From NCBI GenBank assembly GCA_030600725.1, contig JAUVLN010000072.1:1-8686 (forward strand): 8,686 bases of DNA. Direction: 5' to 3'. The DNA is from Thermoplasmatota archaeon. GTDB lineage: Archaea; Thermoplasmatota; Penumbrarchaeia; Penumbrarchaeales; Penumbrarchaeaceae. The translations under genes and the position numbers were made by a program. Positions 5,682 to 8,686 of this stretch are shown in pieces (position 1 is the stretch's first letter; each line of letters starts with the position of its first letter). The notes beneath the pieces were generated by a model. The model saw nothing but the letters and a program-made list of their open reading frames with translations, was not told the origin of the DNA and ran no database searches.

Positions 5682-6407
5682 ATGATCACGGGACCTGTAC
5701 TGCATCTGATCCTCGTCGATTCGGAACTTGAGATCGTCCCGAAGAGATACTGGTCTCACCCCGCTGTCGTGACGAATTCCAGAAAAAGAGGGAGGAAATC
5801 TTCCAGGGTCCTGCTGGATTCGTCGCTTCATCACTCACTGTTCAAGGACCCCCAGGAGAAAAAGAGAAGGGGACGTCCGGATATCGTCCATCAATTCCTC
5901 CTTCTTGGTTTGGATTCGATGATAAACAATGAAAGGCTGTTGAAACTCTATGTCCATACTAGGAACGATGAGCTTATTAAGATCGACCCCTCCACCAGAT
6001 TTCCCAAGAACTACAACCGCTACAGCGGTCTATTCGAGGAGCTGTTCAGGGCAGGGGCCGTTCCCTCGAAGGGAAACCCCCTTATTACCCTCAAGGGCGG
6101 TATGGATCTTCCATCCATTTTAGGTCAGATAAAAAATACCAGCGTGAATGAAGGCAGGAAGCCTATTGTGATCGGACTTAATCAGGGGGGAAACAGGGTG
6201 GACCTGCTAGAACATCTTCCCAAGATACACGGCGGAGATGGGAATGTGGATGTTATCTTCCTCATCGGCGGTTTTGCCCATGGTAATTTCAGGTCCGATC
6301 TGGATTCCCTATCGAATGAGGTCGTGAGCATATCGGATGACCTGTTGAAGGTATGGGCGGTGCAGATGGACCTGATGGTATGTTTCCATCACTCCGTCAA
6401 CTTATAG
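5682..6407 (+). CDS. nep1: rRNA small-subunit pseudouridine N1-methyltransferase Nep1 (Emg1)
   Basis: This SPOUT-class enzyme methylates N1 of a pseudouridine in helix 35 of 16S rRNA using S-adenosylmethionine and takes part in small-subunit assembly. The 241-residue length fits the family. Recognisable blocks are LHLILVDSELEIVP (7-20), the basic RKRGRKSSRVLLDSSLHHSL stretch (34-53), RRGRPDIVHQFLL (62-74), YVHTRNDELIKI (90-101), FPKNYNRYSGLFEEL (107-121) and the C-terminal IGGFAHGNF (195-203), which forms part of the knotted cofactor site. RxLLDSSLH and RRGRPD are the rRNA-binding signatures of Emg1. The ATG has a GGGAG site upstream. Its TAG stop (6405-6407) directly abuts the stop of the convergent coiled-coil gene, leaving no space for a separate terminator. 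Confidence 0.93.
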   Translation: MITGPVLHLILVDSELEIVPKRYWSHPAVVTNSRKRGRKSSRVLLDSSLHHSLFKDPQEKKRRGRPDIVHQFLLLGLDSMINNERLLKLYVHTRNDELIKIDPSTRFPKNYNRYSGLFEELFRAGAVPSKGNPLITLKGGMDLPSILGQIKNTSVNEGRKPIVIGLNQGGNRVDLLEHLPKIHGGDGNVDVIFLIGGFAHGNFRSDLDSLSNEVVSISDDLLKVWAVQMDLMVCFHHSVNL

Positions 6408-7361
6408 GAACCCGTGTTTCTGGAGTAACATTAGGTCCTCTGTGGAGATCTTATCGCCTTTCTTGAACCTCTCGTAGATCCTCTCCGCCTCCATCTTGCC
6501 GGTCTGAGCGGCAGAGGAGGCGTTGGGTGCGAGTTGGCCTGCGGCCTTGGGCTTCCTATCCTTCGCCCTCCTGTTCTGTCTGAGGGCGAACAGGATCTTA
6601 TCGTAATCATGGACCAGATGGATCAGCTCGATATGTTGATTATGTTCCTCGTCGGCTTTCACCTTCGAGGCAACGAACATCTCCTGGCAGCTGTCCGCCT
6701 CCTTGCGTATCTTATCTGACTGTGAGAAACAGTCGATCATCTGGTCGTGCTCTTTCTGGGCGAGGTCCGCGTACTCGTTCACTTTGTGATGTGAATCATC
6801 CATCTCCCTCTTGGCATCACGTACCTTGGATAGAAGCTCCCTGAAGTCCTCATTCCCCTCCATCTCCTTTTCCTTCTCCTCGATCTGCTTCTTGATCTGG
6901 GACATCTTCTCTATCAGCCCTCTCTCCTTTCCCGCATCAAGGGGAGTTGTCATCTGCTTGAACTCCATTCCATGAAGCTCCTTTTTCATTCTATGGAGGG
7001 ACTGCTCATCAGATGCGGAAATACGGTTCTTCTTAAGTTTATCCAGCTCGAATTTCAGATCATTGTACGCATGGGTAAGTGTATCCCTGTGGGATTTCTC
7101 CTCCCTCACCTTCCCGTTTAGAGTATCCCTCTTATCCTTGAATCTATTCGCTTCCTGCAGGAGCTTTTTTACCTTTGCATTGAGCACATCCCGCTGGTCA
7201 GCATGTCGTTTGGTTTCCTGGTTGAGTTTATCCCTCTTTTTCCTGTGGTTCTCCGCCTCAACATTGAGTTGGTTCCTCTTTTCTTCAAGTTCTTCGAGAT
7301 ACTCCGTCATTTTCCATCCCACGTTCATGTTTTTCGGACCAGGGAAGTTCGGGGAGGTCAC
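6402..7361 (-). CDS. Archaeal coiled-coil protein (COG1340-like), function unknown
   Basis: This 319-residue, highly charged protein is nearly all coiled coil (about 18-265). It has no membrane segment or signal peptide and no enzyme motif. An R-[D/N]-x-L-[N/T] element recurs with its arginine at 29, 43, 57, 78 and 92, always spaced by 14 or 21 residues and so in heptad register. After a low-complexity Ala/Pro/Ser-rich linker (about 265-287), a conserved-looking tail GDKISTEDLMLLQKHGFL (302-319) ends the protein. This layout resembles COG1340 coiled-coil proteins of archaea, whose function I do not know; some are mislabelled as phosphoserine phosphatase. The GTG at 7361 has GAGGA 5 nt upstream and a TATA box further up. 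ATG 7328 and ATG 7310 are alternatives, and 7310 (302 residues) starts right at the coiled coil and may be the conserved start. It converges with nep1. Confidence 0.8.
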   Translation of the reverse strand: MTSPNFPGPKNMNVGWKMTEYLEELEEKRNQLNVEAENHRKKRDKLNQETKRHADQRDVLNAKVKKLLQEANRFKDKRDTLNGKVREEKSHRDTLTHAYNDLKFELDKLKKNRISASDEQSLHRMKKELHGMEFKQMTTPLDAGKERGLIEKMSQIKKQIEEKEKEMEGNEDFRELLSKVRDAKREMDDSHHKVNEYADLAQKEHDQMIDCFSQSDKIRKEADSCQEMFVASKVKADEEHNQHIELIHLVHDYDKILFALRQNRRAKDRKPKAAGQLAPNASSAAQTGKMEAERIYERFKKGDKISTEDLMLLQKHGFL

Positions 7362-7414
7362 TCTTCCTCAAACTGGTCCGGTCTGTCCGAGCGTTCCGGC
7401 AATACAAAGGCTCC

Positions 7415-7422
7415 TTTTTAAG
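7415..7422 (-). promoter_or_regulatory. TATA box of the coiled-coil gene
   Basis: Read on the minus strand, CTTAAAAA is centred near 7418 and predicts transcription from about 7393. That gives a leader of about 30 nt to the GTG at 7361, which carries a GAGGA motif. It lies in the divergent region (7362-7517), which otherwise shows no gene. Confidence 0.45.
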
Positions 7423-7492
7423 TGTTTCGTGTCGATCAACAGACCAATTTCCATTCCTTTACCTCTGAAAAGCGCCTGGTTCGAGGTAACAA

Positions 7493-7500
7493 TTGATATA
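7493..7500 (+). promoter_or_regulatory. TATA box of the stomatin gene
   Basis: TTGATATA is centred about 22 nt before ATG 7518, which has no good Shine-Dalgarno motif. A leaderless transcript is the simplest reading. It is about 75 bp from the divergent promoter of the minus-strand gene. Confidence 0.5.
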
Positions 7501-7517
7501 CCCAGGATCACATTACC

Positions 7518-8177
7518 ATGAAAAAGGAGGGACCCATTACGGACCAGATCGAGATAATTCTTATCATAGCCCTGATATTCCTCTCGATCTCCCTTTTTCT
7601 ATGGGCTCTTATCAGCTCGCTGATAATTATCCAGGAATATGAATTGGGCATGTACATGCGTTTGGGTAGATATGTAAGGACCCTCAAACCCGGAGTGCAT
7701 ATCGTATTACCCTACATATCACGGGTCTACCGCGTTGATACAAGGATGCAGACGCTGGAGGTCAACAGGATGGAAGTGATGACAAAAGATCTCTCACCCA
7801 CGATCCTGGAGGCGATCATACAGTTCCGCCTCAAAGAGCCCGAGAAGAGCCTCCTGACCGTTGAAAAATACAAGAGCACATTGAACCATATCGCCCAATC
7901 ACATATACGAAACATAACGGTCAACAGAACCCTTGATGAACTGATCCGGGGTCAGATCGGGATCAACAGGGAGTTAAAAACACTGATGATCAAAGAGGGA
8001 ACTGAACTGGGGATGGAGATCATCAGGGCCGAATTCAAGGAGATAGATCCCGTGGGTCCGGTCAAGGCCGCCATCGAGGATCGTATAGCCGCTGAGAAGG
8101 AAAGACAGGCCATGATCCTGAGGGCGGATGGAAGGAGACAGGCCTTGATCATGGAATCTTCGGCCAGAGATCAATGA
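7518..8177 (+). CDS. Stomatin/prohibitin (SPFH, band 7) membrane protein, short C-terminus
   Basis: SPFH proteins form large ring-like assemblies on the membrane and organise or protect membrane proteins. This one has 219 residues. A single hydrophobic segment (about 11-38) is followed by YELGMYMRLGRYVRTLKPGVHIVLPYI (41-67) and VDTRMQTLEV (73-82), the classic start of the SPFH domain. The domain continues through TKDLSPTILEAIIQFRL (89-105) and LDELIRGQ (139-146). IEDRIAAEKERQAMILRADGRRQALIMES (186-214) opens the alanine/glutamate coiled coil, but the protein stops there. Typical archaeal stomatins continue for another 40-60 residues through more coiled coil and an oligomerisation tail. The other two frames after 8160 do not resume the coil, so a simple frameshift is not evident. 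The usual NfeD partner is not adjacent on either side. Confidence 0.88.
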   Translation: MKKEGPITDQIEIILIIALIFLSISLFLWALISSLIIIQEYELGMYMRLGRYVRTLKPGVHIVLPYISRVYRVDTRMQTLEVNRMEVMTKDLSPTILEAIIQFRLKEPEKSLLTVEKYKSTLNHIAQSHIRNITVNRTLDELIRGQIGINRELKTLMIKEGTELGMEIIRAEFKEIDPVGPVKAAIEDRIAAEKERQAMILRADGRRQALIMESSARDQ

Positions 8178-8226
8178 TCTCGGGTATTTCGCCATTCTAC
8201 CTGGGACGGGACATTTGAATAACAAG

Positions 8227-8235
8227 ATAATAATA
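8227..8235 (+). promoter_or_regulatory. Possible TATA box of the winged-helix gene
   Basis: ATAATAATA is centred 32 nt before ATG 8263 in the 85-nt gap after the stomatin gene. The start would fall a few bases ahead of the ATG. The gap holds no gene and no evident strong terminator. Confidence 0.35.
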
Positions 8236-8262
8236 CCTGATATCTGTTCTTAATGTGTTATA

Positions 8263-8686
8263 ATGCCCCGAAAGATATCCCTTACGGTTGATGAAAGGGT
8301 CATATTACACCTTCAGGAATTCATTCCATTTGAGGATGATTTCGAGGCTCCCGAGGGAGCAACGCAGGCCGGGATCGCCCTCGGTATTGGGATAGAGAGA
8401 AAGCACGTGCCCAGGGCGGTGAACAAACTAATAGTTGAGAGCCTTGTAAACGATAGATTGGCTCATGTGAAGGGGGCCAAACAGAGAAAGAAGGTATATT
8501 TCCTGACCTTTGATGGTAAGGGGCTTGCCCGCAGGATATGGGAGACCCTCGCAAAGAAGGAGGTCATCATCAAGGAGTTGAACGGCGTGGAAAAAACTAC
8601 CACTTTCTCCGATCTATGTTTCACCTATCAGGTTGGTAGAACCCCTATGGAGCTCCTCATGGAACTGGAAGAGGGGAGATATTACT
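8263..8686 (+). CDS. Winged-helix DNA-binding protein, N-terminal part (runs off window)
   Basis: An open frame starts at ATG 8263 and continues without a stop to the window edge, giving 141 residues and an incomplete protein. It begins MPRKISLTVDERVILHL (1-17). A helix-turn-helix follows: TQAGIALGIG (34-43) as the first helix of the pair and ERKHVPRAVNKLIVESLV (45-62) as the recognition helix. The basic wing is DRLAHVKGAKQRKKVYFLT (64-82). This is a MarR-like or related winged helix of the kind that also heads larger archaeal proteins with ATPase or tetratricopeptide domains. The segment from about 83 to 141 leads into an unseen C-terminal region, so the full role cannot be told. Site-specific DNA binding is the likely function of the visible part. 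The ATG may be leaderless. Confidence 0.75.
   Translation, partial: MPRKISLTVDERVILHLQEFIPFEDDFEAPEGATQAGIALGIGIERKHVPRAVNKLIVESLVNDRLAHVKGAKQRKKVYFLTFDGKGLARRIWETLAKKEVIIKELNGVEKTTTFSDLCFTYQVGRTPMELLMELEEGRYY

Noticed and set aside
8167..8181. Hairpin GAGATC-AAT-GATCTC as a terminator
   Set aside because: The stem is only six pairs, is not followed by a T-run, and includes the stop codon, so it is not a credible terminator.

Overview
This window looks archaeal. It carries O-phosphoseryl-tRNA synthetase (SepS, confined mostly to methanogens, Archaeoglobus and relatives), the Nep1/Emg1 pseudouridine methyltransferase, an archaeal translin, an archaeal coiled-coil protein of the COG1340 type, and A/T-rich TATA boxes about 25 nt ahead of start codons with no leader. 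This combination suggests a euryarchaeon, perhaps Thermoplasmata or a methanogen-related lineage; the lineage is an inference, not something read directly.

Layout. Positions 1-402 hold no protein gene. They contain an unusual array of inverted repeats that fold, on paper, into two complete four-way-junction RNAs (33-149 and 187-294) with the same architecture but different stem sequences, plus a shortened third unit (295-345). From 403 to 6407 the plus strand is tightly packed: translin, sepS (overlapping by 8 nt), recJ, an endonuclease III, a HAD-family phosphatase and nep1, with gaps of 15 to about 70 nt. The convergent coiled-coil gene on the minus strand (6402-7361) shares 6 nt with the nep1 end. 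A divergent promoter region (about 7362-7517) separates it from a plus-strand stomatin/SPFH membrane protein, followed by the 5' part of a winged-helix protein that runs off the window.

How the genes fit together. The plus-strand cluster is an information-processing neighbourhood: RNA cleavage (translin), charging of tRNA-Cys with phosphoserine (SepS), DNA end processing and base-excision repair (RecJ, Nth) and ribosome biogenesis (Nep1). The partner enzyme that turns Sep-tRNA into Cys-tRNA (SepCysS) is not in the window. First genes of apparent transcription units tend to look leaderless, while several internal genes have Shine-Dalgarno motifs.

The best candidate for something undescribed is the structured RNA array at 33-345. 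Two copies keep stem lengths, loop sizes, a two-purine bulge and short unpaired motifs while the stem bases change in a compensating way. I recognise no known RNA family in it.
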